64,000 nt of DNA from Paracoccus lichenicola (GCF_009708075.1 NZ_WMBT01000003.1:186001-250000), one strand, 5' to 3'; shown: positions 24,883 to 35,585, counted from the stretch's first letter. The notes: generated by a model from the letters alone, not told the origin. Program-made: numbers and translations.

Positions 24883-26690
24883 GCTTCCAGGGTTTCGACG
24901 ATCCCGCCGGTGGCGCCGATCACCCCGTGCGGCTGTCGCAACTGCGCGCGCGGCTGGTGGCGGACGGGCTGGACGGCTTCATCGTGCCCCGCGCCGATGC
25001 CCATCAGGGCGAATACGTGGCCGATGCGGATGCGCGGCTGGCCTGGCTGACGGGCTTCACCGGCAGCGCGGGCTTTGCCATCGTGACGCCCGACCGGGCG
25101 GGGGTCTTCATCGACGGGCGTTACCGCGTGCAGGTCAAGGCGCAGGTTGATCCGGCGCATTTCACGCCGGTGCCCTGGCCGGACACCAAGCCCTCGGACT
25201 GGCTGCGCGAGGCCCTGCCCGCGGGCGGCTGCCTGGGCTTCGATCCCTGGCTGCACACCCGCCAGGAGATCGAGACGCTGGACAAGGCCCTGGCCGACAG
25301 CGGCATCGGTCTGATCGCGGTGGACCGGAACCCGCTGGACGCGGTCTGGACCGACCGCCCCGCCCCGCCCGTGGGCCGCGCACGCGCCCATGACGATGCG
25401 GTGGCGGGCGAGACCTCGGCCGACAAGCGCGCCCGCCTGGCCGCGCAACTGCGCGAGGAAGGCCAGGCGGCGGCGCTGCTGACGCTGCCCGATTCGATTT
25501 CCTGGCTGCTGAACATCCGGGGCACCGATGTCCCCAAGAACCCCATCGTGCAGTCCTTCGCGGTGCTGTCGGACGACGGCCACCTGGCCCTGTTCGCGGA
25601 TCCCGCCAAGTTCGACGACGCCCTGCGCGCCCGTCTGGGCAACGAAGTCGCGATCCTGCATCCCGACGGCTTGGCCCCCGCCCTGCTGGACCTGGAAGGC
25701 CCGGTCCGCATTGACCCCGCCACCGCCCCCGAGGCCGCCTTCCGCCTGCTGGAAAGCGCGAACACCCAAGTCTCGCGCGCCGCCGACCCCGCGATCTTGC
25801 CCAAGGCGCGCAAGAACGCCGCCGAACTGGACGGGATGCGCGCGGCCCACCTGCGTGATGGGGTGGCAATGGTGCGGCTGCTGGCCTGGCTGGACGGCGA
25901 GGATCCGGCGAGCCTGACCGAGATCGACGTGGTGGAAAAGCTGGAATCCCTGCGCCGGGACGCGGGCATCACCGACATCAGCTTCGACACGATCTGCGGG
26001 GCGGGACCGAACGGCGCGATCGTCCATTACCGCGTCACCCGCGCCACCAACCGCCGCCTGGCGCGGGGCGAGGTGCTGCTAATCGACTCGGGCGGGCAGT
26101 ATCCCGACGGCACCACCGACATTACCCGCACCGTGCCGCTGGGCGATCCGCTGCCCGAGGCCGTGGCCCCCTATACGGCGGTCCTGCGCGGCATGATCGC
26201 CCTCAGCCGGGCGCGTTTTCCCAAGGGCGTGGCCGGGGCACATCTGGACGCGCTGGCGCGCCAACACCTGTGGGCGCAAGGCCTGGACTATGACCACGGC
26301 ACCGGCCACGGCGTCGGCGCGGCGCTGTGCGTCCACGAAGGCCCCGCGCGCATCAGCCGCGCCAGCACCCTGGCCCTGGAGACCGGGATGATCCTGTCCA
26401 ACGAACCCGGCTATTACCGCGAAGGGGCCTTCGGCATCCGCATCGAGAACCTGGTCGCGATCACCGAGGCCCTTGCCGAACCGGGCCGCGCCATGCTGGG
26501 CTTCGAGACGCTGACCCTCTGCCCCATCGACCGCCGCCTGATCGACATCGCGGCCCTGTCGCGGGACGAGGCGGAATGGCTGGATGCCTATCACGCGCGG
26601 GTCCGCGACGCGCTGTCGCCGTATCTGGATGAAGCCACACGGGCCTGGCTGGATCAGGCGACCCGGTCGCTTGCGGCTTCTTCTTCATGA
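24879..26690 (+). CDS. pepP: Xaa-Pro aminopeptidase (M24B)
   Basis: A 603-aa peptidase that removes N-terminal residues before proline. Two non-catalytic creatinase-like domains (about 1-330) precede the pita-bread domain. Metal ligands are the Asp pair in LLIDSGGQYPDGTTDITRTV, the His in HGTGHGVGAAL, and the Glu residues of LSNEPGYY and GIRIENLV. The GTG at 24879 overlaps the preceding stop. The last codons (ALA-ALA-SER-SER-SER) and the stop lie inside repeat copy B4: TTCTTCTTC encodes the three serines and ATGA gives the stop. The usual C-terminus may therefore have been replaced. Confidence 0.93.
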   Translation: MSFQGFDDPAGGADHPVRLSQLRARLVADGLDGFIVPRADAHQGEYVADADARLAWLTGFTGSAGFAIVTPDRAGVFIDGRYRVQVKAQVDPAHFTPVPWPDTKPSDWLREALPAGGCLGFDPWLHTRQEIETLDKALADSGIGLIAVDRNPLDAVWTDRPAPPVGRARAHDDAVAGETSADKRARLAAQLREEGQAAALLTLPDSISWLLNIRGTDVPKNPIVQSFAVLSDDGHLALFADPAKFDDALRARLGNEVAILHPDGLAPALLDLEGPVRIDPATAPEAAFRLLESANTQVSRAADPAILPKARKNAAELDGMRAAHLRDGVAMVRLLAWLDGEDPASLTEIDVVEKLESLRRDAGITDISFDTICGAGPNGAIVHYRVTRATNRRLARGEVLLIDSGGQYPDGTTDITRTVPLGDPLPEAVAPYTAVLRGMIALSRARFPKGVAGAHLDALARQHLWAQGLDYDHGTGHGVGAALCVHEGPARISRASTLALETGMILSNEPGYYREGAFGIRIENLVAITEALAEPGRAMLGFETLTLCPIDRRLIDIAALSRDEAEWLDAYHARVRDALSPYLDEATRAWLDQATRSLAASSS

Positions 26691-26728
26691 AAATATCCTC
26701 GGGGGGTCCGGGGGGCGAAGCGCCCCCG
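26677..26728. repeat. Dispersed intergenic hairpin repeat, copy B4, overlapping the pepP 3' end
   Basis: CTTCTTCTTCATGA (26677-26690) codes for the last serines and stop of pepP and is followed by AAATATCCTCGGGGGG and the hairpin GGGGGCGAAGCGCCCCC (26711-26727). It ends 18 bases before the convergent SDR gene. It has the same orientation as B3. Confidence 0.85.
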
Positions 26729-26745
26729 GCACTCGCGGGACGCAA

Positions 26746-27396
26746 TCACAACGCGTCCAGGATCCGCGCCGCCTCGGCCTTGCAGGGCGTCAGCGCCGCC
26801 CGATCCTCGCCCGGAAAGAACCGCGCGCGCACGGCGGTGGGCATCGGCGCGGGTTCGGCGATCACCACGCGCGGACCGATGGTCGCGGCCTCGGCCTGCC
26901 AGCTGCGGGCAAGGGCGATCTGCCCCGCCTTGGTCGCCCCATAGGCGCCAAAGAACTTCTGCCCCGCGCGAGGATCGTCGAAGAACAGCGCCGTCCCCTG
27001 CCGCGCGCGCAACAGCGGCTCCAGCAGCGCGATCAGACCGCGCGTCACGTCCATGTTGACCAGCACCGACTTGGCCCAGTCCTTGCCATCGACATGCGGC
27101 GCAGGCGCCAGGGGGGCCGCGTGGATCGCCGAATGCGCCCACAGATCCAGCCCGCCCCAGCGGGTCAGCACGGCCTGGGCCAGTTGCTGCATCGCGGGCG
27201 CCTCGGCCACGTCCATGGGGGCAAGCGTCGTGCTGCCGCCCGCGCGGCGGATGCGGTCGTCGAGTTCTTCAAGCGCGCCGACGGTCCGGGCCACGGCCAG
27301 GACGTGATAGCCACGCGCGGCCAGATCCTGGGCCAGGGCGGCGCCAAGGCCGCGCGAAGCGCCGGTCACCAATGCGATTTTCTGTGTCTGTGTCAT
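26746..27396 (-). CDS. Short-chain dehydrogenase/reductase-fold protein lacking the catalytic serine
   Basis: A 216-aa Rossmann protein. The cofactor motif TGASRGLG (residues 11-18) and the YxxxK pair (YGATK) are present, as is the asparagine of VLVNMDVT. The serine usually found 13 residues before the tyrosine is replaced: the stretch reads ALFFDDPRAGQKFFGAYGATK, so the place holds Phe or Asp. It may be a non-catalytic or altered SDR. It lies downstream of gltA on the same strand, but a terminator-like hairpin separates them, so co-transcription is doubtful. Confidence 0.85.
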   Translation of the reverse strand: MTQTQKIALVTGASRGLGAALAQDLAARGYHVLAVARTVGALEELDDRIRRAGGSTTLAPMDVAEAPAMQQLAQAVLTRWGGLDLWAHSAIHAAPLAPAPHVDGKDWAKSVLVNMDVTRGLIALLEPLLRARQGTALFFDDPRAGQKFFGAYGATKAGQIALARSWQAEAATIGPRVVIAEPAPMPTAVRARFFPGEDRAALTPCKAEAARILDAL

Positions 27397-27446
27397 GGCC
27401 GTTCCCTTGCCACCGGCAGGGCCGCATCACAAGACCCGTCCTGCAA

Positions 27447-27468
27447 GGAGGCCCCCCAAGGGGCCTCC
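27447..27468 (-). terminator. Hairpin after gltA
   Basis: GGAGGCCCC and GGGGCCTCC form a nine-base stem around a four-base loop, 17 bases beyond the gltA stop. On the minus strand it is followed only by TTGCAGG, so the U-tract is poor; it is a probable but not certain terminator. Confidence 0.55.
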
Positions 27469-27484
27469 GGGAAGCTGCGGCCGA

Positions 27485-28777
27485 TCAGCGCGCGGTCACG
27501 TCGATGTAGTCGCGCTTGCCTTCGCCCACATACAGTTGGCGCGGGCGGCCGATCTTGGCCTGCGGATCGGCGATCATTTCCTTCCATTGCGCGATCCAGC
27601 CCACCGTGCGCGACAGCGCGAAGATCGGCGTGAACATCGAGGTCGGGAAGCCCATCGCTTCCAGGATGATGCCGGAATAGAAATCGACGTTGGGATACAG
27701 CTTCTTCTCGATGAAATACTCGTCTTCCAGCGCGATCTTTTCCAGCTCCTTGGCGACTTGCAGCGTCGGGTTGTCGTGGATGCCCAGCAGATCCAGCACC
27801 TCGTCCGCCGATTCCTTCATCACCTTGGCGCGCGGGTCGAAGTTCTTGTAAACGCGATGGCCGAAACCCATCAGCTTGAACGGATCGGACTTGTCCTTGG
27901 CGCGCGCGATGTATTCCGGGATGCGGTCCACGGTCCCGATCTCGCGCAGCATCTCCAGGCAGGCCTGGTTCGCGCCGCCATGGGCCGGTCCCCACAGGCA
28001 GGCGATCCCCGCCGCGATGCAGGCGAAGGGATTGGCCCCCGACGATCCCGCCAGCCGCACGGTCGAGGTCGAGGCGTTCTGTTCGTGATCGGCGTGCAGC
28101 GTGAAGATGCGGTCCATGGCGCGGGCCAGGGCCGGATCGACGTTGTATTTCTCGGCCGGGACCGAAAAGCACATGTGCAGGAAGTTGCTGGCGTAATCCA
28201 GTTCGTTCTGCGGATACACGAAAGGCTGGCCGATCGAGTACTTGTAGGCCATCGCCGCGATGGTCGGCAGCTTGGCGATCAGCCGGATCGAGGCCACCTC
28301 GCGCTGCCAGGGGTCGTTCACGTCGGTCGAATCGTGATAGAATGCCGACATCGCGCCAACCACGCCGACCATGGTCGCCATGGGATGCGCGTCGCGGCGG
28401 AAGCCCCGGAAGAAGTTGTGCATCTGTTCATGCACCATCGTGTGACGGGTCACGCGACGCTCGAAATCCGTCATCTGCGCGGCGGTCGGCAGCTCGCCAT
28501 AGAGCAGCAGGTAGCAGACCTCCAGGTAATGGGACTGCGCGGCCAGCTGCTCGATCGGATAGCCGCGATACCACAGCTCTCCCTTGTCGCCGTCGATGAA
28601 GGTGATGGTGGAATCGCAGCTTGCGGTCGAGGTGAAGCCGGGGTCATAGGTGAACACGTCCGCCTGGCCATACAGCTTGCGGATATCCAGCACCTCCGGT
28701 CCCTGCGTGGGACGAAGGATCGGAAGCTCGTATTCGGAGCCGTTGATCTTGAGTGTGGCGGTCGTCGCGTCGGCCAT
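27485..28777 (-). CDS. gltA: Citrate synthase
   Basis: A 430-aa type II citrate synthase, condensing oxaloacetate with acetyl-CoA at the entry of the TCA cycle. Active-site blocks are intact: [39 protein letters not shown] with the acid-base His, and [19 protein letters not shown]. The N-terminal [38 protein letters not shown] is typical of the hexameric Gram-negative form. It follows gltX on the same strand by 76 bases and may be partly co-transcribed with it. Confidence 0.97.
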   Translation of the reverse strand: MADATTATLKINGSEYELPILRPTQGPEVLDIRKLYGQADVFTYDPGFTSTASCDSTITFIDGDKGELWYRGYPIEQLAAQSHYLEVCYLLLYGELPTAAQMTDFERRVTRHTMVHEQMHNFFRGFRRDAHPMATMVGVVGAMSAFYHDSTDVNDPWQREVASIRLIAKLPTIAAMAYKYSIGQPFVYPQNELDYASNFLHMCFSVPAEKYNVDPALARAMDRIFTLHADHEQNASTSTVRLAGSSGANPFACIAAGIACLWGPAHGGANQACLEMLREIGTVDRIPEYIARAKDKSDPFKLMGFGHRVYKNFDPRAKVMKESADEVLDLLGIHDNPTLQVAKELEKIALEDEYFIEKKLYPNVDFYSGIILEAMGFPTSMFTPIFALSRTVGWIAQWKEMIADPQAKIGRPRQLYVGEGKRDYIDVTAR

Positions 28778-28853
28778 CCAAAGCGTCCTTTCCGGCTGGG
28801 CCGGGCCGACCTTCGACTGCGCGCGGGGCGACCTGGCATGTAAGGGCAGGCCG

Positions 28854-30248
28854 TCAGCCTGCCAAATCCGTCTGGTCCTGCAACCGGGCCAACGATTCCT
28901 CGCGGCCTAGCGCCGTCATCATGTCGAACACACTGGGGGTCGTCGTCCGGCCGGCCAAGGCGGCCCGCAAAGGCGCCGCCAGTTTGCCCAAGCCCACGCC
29001 GTTCTCCTCGGCAACCCGCTTGGCCGCCTGCTCCAGTTCGTCTCGGGTCCAGCTAACATGCTGCACTGCGGCAGTCAATCTGGACAGCATACCACGGGAT
29101 ACCATATCCAGAGACTTTGATGCTTTTTCATCCGGTTCCACCGGCCGGTCGATCAGCGCGAAACGGGCCTGATCCAGCAATTGCGGCAGGGTTTTCGCCT
29201 TTTCCTTCAAGGCAGGCAAGGCCGCCGCGATCCGGTCCCTTTGACGCTGCGTCAGGGCGGCAGAATCCGTTTCTGCCAGGAAATCGTCCAGGGCGGCCAG
29301 CAGATCGGCGTCCGGCATCGTGCCGACATGGTGCCCGCTGACATGCTCCAGCTTCTTGAAATCCAGCCGCGCGGGGGCGCGGTTGATGCCCGACAGGTCG
29401 AACCACGCGCGGGCCTGGGCGTCGTCGAACAGTTCGTCGTCGCCATGGCTCCAGCCAAGCCGCGCCAGATAGTTGCGCATCGCCGCCGGGGGATAGCCCA
29501 TTGCCGCGAATTCGTGCAGCCCCACCGCGCCGTGGCGTTTGGACAGCTTCTTGCCGTCCTCGCCATGGATCAGCGGGATATGGGCAAAGACCGGGCGCGG
29601 CCATCCCATCGCGTCGAAGATCTGCACCTGCCGAAAGGTGTTGGTCAGGTGGTCGTCGCCCCGGATCACATGGGTGACGCCCATGTCGTGATCATCGACG
29701 ACCACCGCCAGCATGTAGGTGGGGGTGCCGTCCGACCGCAGGATGATCATGTCGTCCAGCTGGTCGTTGGCCACCCGCACCGTGCCCTGCACGGCGTCGT
29801 TCACCACCGTCTCGCCCTCGCGCGGGGCGCGCAGGCGGATCGCATGAGGGGCGTCAGGCAGATCCGCCGCGTCGCGCCAGGGGCTTTGGAACGGCTGGCG
29901 GGGGTTCGCCTCGCGCCATTCGGCGATTTCCTCGGGCGTGGAAAAGCACTTGTAGGCGGTGCCATCGGCCAGCATCTGCCTTGCCACCTCGGCATGGCGG
30001 TCGCGGCGCTCGAACTGACTGATCGGCTCGCCGTCCCAGTCAAGGCCCAGCCAGGTCAGGCCCTTCAGGATTGCCGCCGTGGCCTCGGGCGTGGACCGGG
30101 CGCGGTCGGTATCCTCGATCCGCAACAGGAACTTGCCGCCCCGGCCCCGCGCGTAAAGCCAGTTGAACAGCGCCGTGCGCGCCCCGCCGACATGCAGGTA
30201 CCCGGTGGGCGAGGGGGCAAAGCGGGTGACGATCTGGGTATCGGACAT
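28854..30248 (-). CDS. gltX: Glutamate-tRNA ligase
   Basis: A 464-aa class I synthetase. The HIGH-type motif is HVGG (residues 19-22, [20 protein letters not shown]) and KLSKRHGAV is the KMSKS equivalent. The ATG at 30248 starts [16 protein letters not shown] as in homologues; the frame remains open far upstream across comEC on the opposite strand, which is a G+C artefact. Many alphaproteobacteria use GltX also on tRNA-Gln, with GatCAB; that cannot be told here. Confidence 0.96.
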   Translation of the reverse strand: MSDTQIVTRFAPSPTGYLHVGGARTALFNWLYARGRGGKFLLRIEDTDRARSTPEATAAILKGLTWLGLDWDGEPISQFERRDRHAEVARQMLADGTAYKCFSTPEEIAEWREANPRQPFQSPWRDAADLPDAPHAIRLRAPREGETVVNDAVQGTVRVANDQLDDMIILRSDGTPTYMLAVVVDDHDMGVTHVIRGDDHLTNTFRQVQIFDAMGWPRPVFAHIPLIHGEDGKKLSKRHGAVGLHEFAAMGYPPAAMRNYLARLGWSHGDDELFDDAQARAWFDLSGINRAPARLDFKKLEHVSGHHVGTMPDADLLAALDDFLAETDSAALTQRQRDRIAAALPALKEKAKTLPQLLDQARFALIDRPVEPDEKASKSLDMVSRGMLSRLTAAVQHVSWTRDELEQAAKRVAEENGVGLGKLAAPLRAALAGRTTTPSVFDMMTALGREESLARLQDQTDLAG

Positions 30249-30344
30249 GGCGGCCTTCCTGTCGGGGCAGGCATTAACGCTTTGGTAAGCCGTCCATGCC
30301 ATCGTTGGCCGCAGGAATAGAGAAGCCGGTGCGAAAGGACAAGA

Positions 30345-32510
30345 ATGGCCGCCCAGGGCGACATCACGGCATTGCCGGGCTTTTCCGGCGCGCGGGCGGC
30401 GTCGCGCCATGCGGATGCGCGGCCCGCCCGCATGGCCGCCACGATCCGCGCCGGGCTGTTTCCCTGGGTGCCGGTCTGCCTGGCCGCCGGGATCGCGCTG
30501 TGGTTCGCCCTGCCCTTTGCCCCTGCCCCGTGGCACTGGGGGGCGCTTGGGCTGCTGGCCGCCTTGGCGCTTGGCGTGTGGCGGCTGGCGCTGCCCTGGG
30601 CCGAACGGGGGCGCATCGGTTGGTCCCTGGCCGACGCGCTGCGGATCGGGGCGACGGCGGCGCTGCTGGTCATCGCGGGCTTTGGCCTGATCGGGCTGCG
30701 GTCCGCGATGGTCGCCGCCCCGGTGATGGAATGGCGCTACTATGGTCCCATCGAAGGGCGGCTGTTGGAAATCGACCGGTCCGCCCGCGACCGGATCCGG
30801 CTGACGCTGGACCGGGTGGTGCTGCGCGACACCGCCCCCGGCCGTACGCCGGGCAAGGTGCGGCTGTCGCTGATGGACCAGTCTGATCCGCCGCCGCCCC
30901 TGGGCCAGCGGGTGATGCTGACCGGCCATCTTGGCCCGCCCCCGGCCCCGGCGTCCCCCGGCAGCTTCGATTTCCGCTGGCTCGCCTGGTTCGAGGGGTT
31001 GGGCGCCGTGGGTTACACCCGCACGCCGGTCCTGACCGTGGAACCGGCCGAGGGCGGCCTTTGGGCCATGCACCGCGCGCGCATGGCGATCAGCCGGGCG
31101 ATCCAGGACGGCATCGGCGGGCAGGAGGGCGCGGTCGCATCCGCCCTGATGACCGGCGACCGTTCGGGGATCGAGGAGGCCACGAACGAGGTCATGCGGG
31201 CCTCGAACCTGTACCACATCATCTCGATCTCGGGCCTGCACATGTCGATGCTGGCGGGCTTCGTCTATACCGCGCTGCGCATGGCCCTGGTGCTGGCGCA
31301 GGGCCTGGGCGCGCCCCTGCCGCAGGGCGTCCACAAAATCGCGGCCCTTGGGGCGCTGCTGGCATCGGCGGCCTATCTGTGGCTGTCGGGCGGCGGGGTC
31401 GCCACCGAACGCGCCTTCGTCATGGTGGCGGTGATGCTGGTGGCGATCATGGCCGATCGGCGGGCGATTTCCCTGCGCACCGTGGCGCTGGCCGCGACGA
31501 TCATCCTGATCTATTCGCCCGAGGCCGTGACCCATCCCGGCTTCCAGATGAGCTTCGCGGCCACCGTCGCGCTGATCCTGTCCTATGGCCCGTGGTCGAA
31601 GATTTCGCCCCGCCTGCCCTTCTGGCTGCGGCCGGTGGCGATGCTGCTGGTGTCCTCGCTGGTGGCAGCCATCGCGACCTCGCCGCTGGCGGCGGCGCAT
31701 TTCAACCGGATGGCGCAATACGGGCTGATCGCGAACCTGCTGGCCGTGCCGGTGATGGGCGCCCTTGTGATGCCCGCGGGCGTGATCGGCGCGCTGCTGG
31801 CCTCGGTTGGCCTGGCGGGACCGGCGCTGTGGGTGATGGGCCTGGGGACCGCCTGGATGCTGCGGGTCGCGGAATGGGTGGCGTCCCTGGGCGGCGCGGT
31901 GACGGCCCTGCCCTTGCCGCCTTCGCCGGTGATCCCGCTGATGTGCTTTGGCGCGACGCTGGCCGTCCTGTGCTGGCGCGGCGGCGCGGGCGCGCGGCGT
32001 TTCAGCCTGACGGGCGCGGGGTTCCTGGCGGGCATGGCGATGCTGGCGGCCTCCGGGGCGATCTGGCTGACCGCCAGCCGTCCGCTGCTGCTGGTGGCCC
32101 CTGAAGGCGAGGCGGTGGGGCTGATGACTGCCCAGGGCCGCGCCGTGTCCAAGCCGTCCGGCGGGGCCTTCGTGGTCAGCACCTGGCTGCAAGAGGATGG
32201 CGACACCGCCGCGCAAGAGGATGCGGCCGCCCGCCCCGCCTGGGGGGGCGACAAGCGCGACCGGGTGGCCGCGCTGCCGGGGGGCTGGCAGGTCTGGCAT
32301 TTCACCGGCAAGGGGGCCGAGGCGCGCGCGCCCGCCGCCTGCCAGCCGCAGCGGATCGTGGTGGTGGCGGCCAAGGTTCCCGCGCAGGACTGGCCCTGCA
32401 TGATGCTGGACCTAGGGCGGTTGCATCAGACCGGGGCCATGGCCGTCTATTTCGACGACAACGGCCCCGTGTTGCGCGGCGTCAACGAGTTGCGCCGCAA
32501 TCCGGGCTGA
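30345..32510 (+). CDS. comEC: ComEC/Rec2-type DNA uptake channel
   Basis: A 721-aa polytopic membrane protein of the ComEC/Rec2 family, the inner-membrane channel for transforming DNA. An N-terminal hydrophobic pair, then an OB-like periplasmic segment ([39 protein letters not shown]), are followed by the competence core with [20 protein letters not shown] and [13 protein letters not shown]. The C-terminal metallo-beta-lactamase-like domain of full ComEC is absent or reduced to about 100 residues. No other competence gene is seen in the window. AAAGGACAAGA gives the ribosome site. Confidence 0.92.
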   Translation: MAAQGDITALPGFSGARAASRHADARPARMAATIRAGLFPWVPVCLAAGIALWFALPFAPAPWHWGALGLLAALALGVWRLALPWAERGRIGWSLADALRIGATAALLVIAGFGLIGLRSAMVAAPVMEWRYYGPIEGRLLEIDRSARDRIRLTLDRVVLRDTAPGRTPGKVRLSLMDQSDPPPPLGQRVMLTGHLGPPPAPASPGSFDFRWLAWFEGLGAVGYTRTPVLTVEPAEGGLWAMHRARMAISRAIQDGIGGQEGAVASALMTGDRSGIEEATNEVMRASNLYHIISISGLHMSMLAGFVYTALRMALVLAQGLGAPLPQGVHKIAALGALLASAAYLWLSGGGVATERAFVMVAVMLVAIMADRRAISLRTVALAATIILIYSPEAVTHPGFQMSFAATVALILSYGPWSKISPRLPFWLRPVAMLLVSSLVAAIATSPLAAAHFNRMAQYGLIANLLAVPVMGALVMPAGVIGALLASVGLAGPALWVMGLGTAWMLRVAEWVASLGGAVTALPLPPSPVIPLMCFGATLAVLCWRGGAGARRFSLTGAGFLAGMAMLAASGAIWLTASRPLLLVAPEGEAVGLMTAQGRAVSKPSGGAFVVSTWLQEDGDTAAQEDAAARPAWGGDKRDRVAALPGGWQVWHFTGKGAEARAPAACQPQRIVVVAAKVPAQDWPCMMLDLGRLHQTGAMAVYFDDNGPVLRGVNELRRNPG

Positions 32511-33692
32511 TCAGACGCCCGCGTCGATGATCGCGCGGGCCAGGACCGGCACGGTGTGCCGGTTCAGACCCGCGATGTTCAGCCGCGAATCGCCCACCAT
32601 GTAGATCGCCGCGTCGGATTTCAGCTTTGCCACCTGTTCCGGCGACGCCCCCAGCCGAGAGAACATGCCCCGATGCCGGCCGATGAAGTCGAAGCGGTCG
32701 CTGCCCGACAGGTCACGCAGTTCGGACGCCAGTTGCGACCGCAGGCCCAGCATGGTGCCCCGCACTTCTTCCAGTTCCGCCGCCCAGTCGGCGCGCAGGG
32801 CGTCGTCGGTCAGGATGGTGCTGACGATCCGCGCGCCGTGGTCCGGCGGGAAGGAATAGGTCTGCCGGTTCAAAAATGCCATCGACCCCTGCGCCAGATC
32901 GCGCGCGGCGGTGTTTTCCGCCAAGGCGAACAGGATTCCGGTCCGCTCGCGATAGATGCCGAAGTTCTTGCTGCAAGATGCCGCGATCAGCACCTCGGGC
33001 AGGCGCGCGGCGATCATGCGGGTGGCGGCCGCGTCCTCCTCAAGCCCGTCGCCGAAGCCTTGATAAGCCAGGTCGATCAGCGGGATCGCGCCGGATGTCT
33101 CCAGGATCCCGGCCACCTCGTCCCACTGGTCCATGGTCAGGTTGGCGCCGGTCGGGTTGTGGCAGCAGCCGTGCAGCAGCACGATGTCGCTCTTGCCCGC
33201 GCGGGCGATGTCGGCCTTCAGCCCGTCGAAATCGACGCCGCGCGTTTCCGCGTCGAAGTAACGGTATTCGACGAAGGGCAGGCCCATGAACTTCATGATC
33301 GACAGGTGGTTGGGCCAGGTCGGGTTCGACACGTGAACCGTCATTCCCGGATTGGCGAGCCGCGCCAGTTCCAGCGCCTGCCGGATCGCGCCCGTGCCGC
33401 CCACGGTGGCAAGAGATGCCAGCCGGTCCCCTGGCACATCCTTCAGCACCATCCGCGCCATGGCGTCGCGGTATTCGGGTTCACCCGCCAGACCGGTATA
33501 GGCCTTGGTCGTCTGCGTTTCCCAGATCCGCCGTTCCGCCGCCTTGACCGCCCGCATGACAGGCGTCACCCCCTGGGGATCCTTGTAGACGCCGACGCCC
33601 AGGTCGATCTTGCCCTGGCGGGTGTCGGCCTTGAACTCCTCGATCAGCTTCAGGATCGAATCGGGGGCTTGCGGTTTCAGGTTCGACAGCAT
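32511..33692 (-). CDS. Aromatic/aspartate aminotransferase, class I
   Basis: A 393-aa PLP enzyme of the AspC/TyrB subgroup (MLSNLKPQAPDSILKLIEEFKAD, LGVGVYKDPQGVTPVMRAVK). The PLP lysine is K242 in AASCSKNFGIYRERTG, and CHNPTGANLTMDQW and Arg in SRLNIAGLN fit the family. It transfers amino groups between aspartate, tyrosine or phenylalanine and 2-oxoglutarate; the sequence does not settle which. Its last base adjoins comEC on the opposite strand, so the two converge with no gap. Confidence 0.92.
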   Translation of the reverse strand: MLSNLKPQAPDSILKLIEEFKADTRQGKIDLGVGVYKDPQGVTPVMRAVKAAERRIWETQTTKAYTGLAGEPEYRDAMARMVLKDVPGDRLASLATVGGTGAIRQALELARLANPGMTVHVSNPTWPNHLSIMKFMGLPFVEYRYFDAETRGVDFDGLKADIARAGKSDIVLLHGCCHNPTGANLTMDQWDEVAGILETSGAIPLIDLAYQGFGDGLEEDAAATRMIAARLPEVLIAASCSKNFGIYRERTGILFALAENTAARDLAQGSMAFLNRQTYSFPPDHGARIVSTILTDDALRADWAAELEEVRGTMLGLRSQLASELRDLSGSDRFDFIGRHRGMFSRLGASPEQVAKLKSDAAIYMVGDSRLNIAGLNRHTVPVLARAIIDAGV

Positions 33693-34547
33693 TCAGGCGT
33701 CTCCGGTTGCGAGGGGCAGGTCCGGGAAGCTGCCCCATTCGGTCCAGCTTCCGTCGTAAAGCGCGTGGTTGCGGTGCCCGATCCGTTCCAGCGCCAGCGA
33801 CAGCACGGCGGCGGTGATGCCGCTGCCGCAGCTTGTGATCACGGGCTTTTTCAGGTCCACCCCGGCGGCCTCGAACTCGGCGCGCAGAAGATCGGGCGAT
33901 TTCATCGTGCCGTCCGCGTTGAGCAGCCGCCCGAAGGGAACGTTCCTCGCGCCGGGGATATGGCCGGACCGCAGGCCGGGGCGCGGCTCGGGCGCCTCGC
34001 CGCGAAAGCGTTCGGGGGCGCGGGCATCAACGATCCCGTGATCGCCCAGCTTGCTGGCCGAAGCGACCTGCGTCACGTCGCGCACAAGGCCCGCCTGCCG
34101 CTGCACGGTGATGTGGCGGTCGCGCAGGATCGGGGCCATGTCCTCGACCGGGCGGCCCTCGGCCCGCCACTTGGCAAAGCCGCCGTCCAGCACGGCCACA
34201 TCGGTCTTGCCCATCAGGCGGAAGGTCCACCAGACCCGCGCGGCGCTGCGCACGTCGGAATTGTCATAGATCACGACCTGGTGCCCGTCGCCCACGCCCA
34301 TGGCGCGCATCCGGGAGATGAACATCTCGACCGGCGGGGCCATGTGCGGCAGGGTGCTGCGCTTGTCGCTGATGGCGTCGATGTCGAAAAACCGCGCGCC
34401 CGGGATATGGGCCGCGTCGTATTCGGCCCGCGCGTCGCGTCCGGTGGCGGGCATGTGCCAGCTTGCATCCAGGATGCGCAGGTCGGGATCGTTCAGGTGG
34501 GCGGCCAGCCATTCGGTCGAGACCAGCGTTTTCGGATCGTCCTGCAT
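33693..34547 (-). CDS. sseA: 3-mercaptopyruvate sulfurtransferase
   Basis: A 284-aa two-domain rhodanese protein. The C-terminal domain has the catalytic C240 in the MST-type loop CGSGITA (thiosulfate sulfurtransferases usually have CRKGVTA). The N-terminal domain is inactive: its equivalent position holds YDNSDVRSAARVWW. It moves sulfur from mercaptopyruvate to thiophilic acceptors. It ends at the start codon region of the aminotransferase, which follows directly on the same strand; that enzyme could supply mercaptopyruvate from cysteine, a plausible pathway link. Confidence 0.92.
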   Translation of the reverse strand: MQDDPKTLVSTEWLAAHLNDPDLRILDASWHMPATGRDARAEYDAAHIPGARFFDIDAISDKRSTLPHMAPPVEMFISRMRAMGVGDGHQVVIYDNSDVRSAARVWWTFRLMGKTDVAVLDGGFAKWRAEGRPVEDMAPILRDRHITVQRQAGLVRDVTQVASASKLGDHGIVDARAPERFRGEAPEPRPGLRSGHIPGARNVPFGRLLNADGTMKSPDLLRAEFEAAGVDLKKPVITSCGSGITAAVLSLALERIGHRNHALYDGSWTEWGSFPDLPLATGDA

Positions 34548-34606
34548 GGCCCCCTCCGCTCTACGGTGCGGGCCTGATCTACAAGGGCCGCCGGGCTGGC
34601 GCAATC

Positions 34607-35077
34607 CTAACCCTGCTTCAAAAGCCGCTGCTTTTGCCGGTTCCAGTCGCGCTTGGCGTCGGTTTCGCGCTTGTCGTGGTTCTTCTTGCCCTTGGCCACG
34701 CCGATCTTCAGCTTCACGATGCCACGGTGGTTGAAATACATCACCAGCGGAACCAGCGTCATCCCCTCGCGCCCCACGGCCTGCCACAGCCGCGCCAGTT
34801 CCTTGCGGCTGACCAGCAGCTTGCGGCGGCGGCGTTCCTCGTGCCCGAACACCCCGGCCTGCTTGTAGGCGGCGATATAGCCGTTGATCAGCCACAACTC
34901 GCCCCCCTCGACCGAGGCATAGCTTTCGGCGATGTTCGACTGGCCGGTGCGCAGGGACTTCACCTCGGAACCCGTCAGCATGATGCCGACCTCGAGGTCG
35001 CTTTCGATGAAGTAATCGAAGCGCGCCCGCCGGTTTTCGGCGATGATCTTGTAGTTCTTGTCGGGGTCGGTAGCCAT
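34607..35077 (-). CDS. smpB: SsrA-binding protein
   Basis: A 156-aa RNA-binding protein that carries tmRNA to stalled ribosomes. All family blocks are present: [94 protein letters not shown] and the basic tail. The ATG at 35077 ([16 protein letters not shown]) matches homologues. No tmRNA gene is seen in this window. Confidence 0.96.
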   Translation of the reverse strand: MATDPDKNYKIIAENRRARFDYFIESDLEVGIMLTGSEVKSLRTGQSNIAESYASVEGGELWLINGYIAAYKQAGVFGHEERRRRKLLVSRKELARLWQAVGREGMTLVPLVMYFNHRGIVKLKIGVAKGKKNHDKRETDAKRDWNRQKQRLLKQG

Positions 35078-35144
35078 GGTGCTGTCAGATAGGCGTCGGG
35101 CACCGTCCTGTAAAGGTGCATGAGGGGTGGGAAAAGGAACGGCC

Positions 35145-35582
35145 ATGCTGGGACAGATTGCCTTCGGATCGGTTCTGATGCTGGGCAGCATCGCCATCGC
35201 GGGGCTGTGGATCTGGCTGCTGGAGACGGGCTTCGCCCGCTGGGAAGGCTGGCTGGTGCGTGCGCCGCACCGGCCCAAGCTGATCCTGATCGTGCTGGCC
35301 GCCAGCCTGGCGGTGCTGGCGATGGTGACGATGTCGGTCTGGCTGTGGGCGCTGGCCTTTCACCTGCTGCGCATCTTCGCGGATTTCGAGGAGGCGATGT
35401 ATTTCACGCTCGTGACCTTCACGACGCTGGGCTATGGCGACGTGCTGATGCCCGAGGAATGGCGCATCCTGGGCGGGCTGGCCGCCGCCAACGGGCTGCT
35501 GAGCTTTGGCCTGATGACCGCGCTGATGGTGGAATCGCTGCGCCATGTGCGCGTGCGGCAGATCGAATTCACGAAGGAATAG
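35145..35582 (+). CDS. Two-pore-helix type potassium channel protein
   Basis: A 145-aa membrane protein of the Ion_trans_2 family. Three hydrophobic segments (about 3-27, 43-68 and 107-130) flank the pore loop with the selectivity filter TLGYGD in [17 protein letters not shown]. There is no regulatory RCK or cyclic-nucleotide domain, so gating is unknown. The ATG at 35145 follows AAAAGGAACGG; an upstream ATG at 35127 lacks support. The P1 peptidase gene starts three bases after its stop, so they form a small operon with no obvious functional link. Confidence 0.87.
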   Translation: MLGQIAFGSVLMLGSIAIAGLWIWLLETGFARWEGWLVRAPHRPKLILIVLAASLAVLAMVTMSVWLWALAFHLLRIFADFEEAMYFTLVTFTTLGYGDVLMPEEWRILGGLAAANGLLSFGLMTALMVESLRHVRVRQIEFTKE

Positions 35583-35585
35583 CCC

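Noticed and set aside
26746..28777. gltA and the SDR gene as one operon
   Set aside because: A nine-base-pair G+C hairpin and 88 bases separate them; co-transcription is possible but not supported.
28854..32300. Apparent 1148-codon protein extending gltX far upstream
   Set aside because: The part beyond 30248 is antisense to comEC and low-complexity; GltX has its own ATG, ribosome site and conserved N-terminus.
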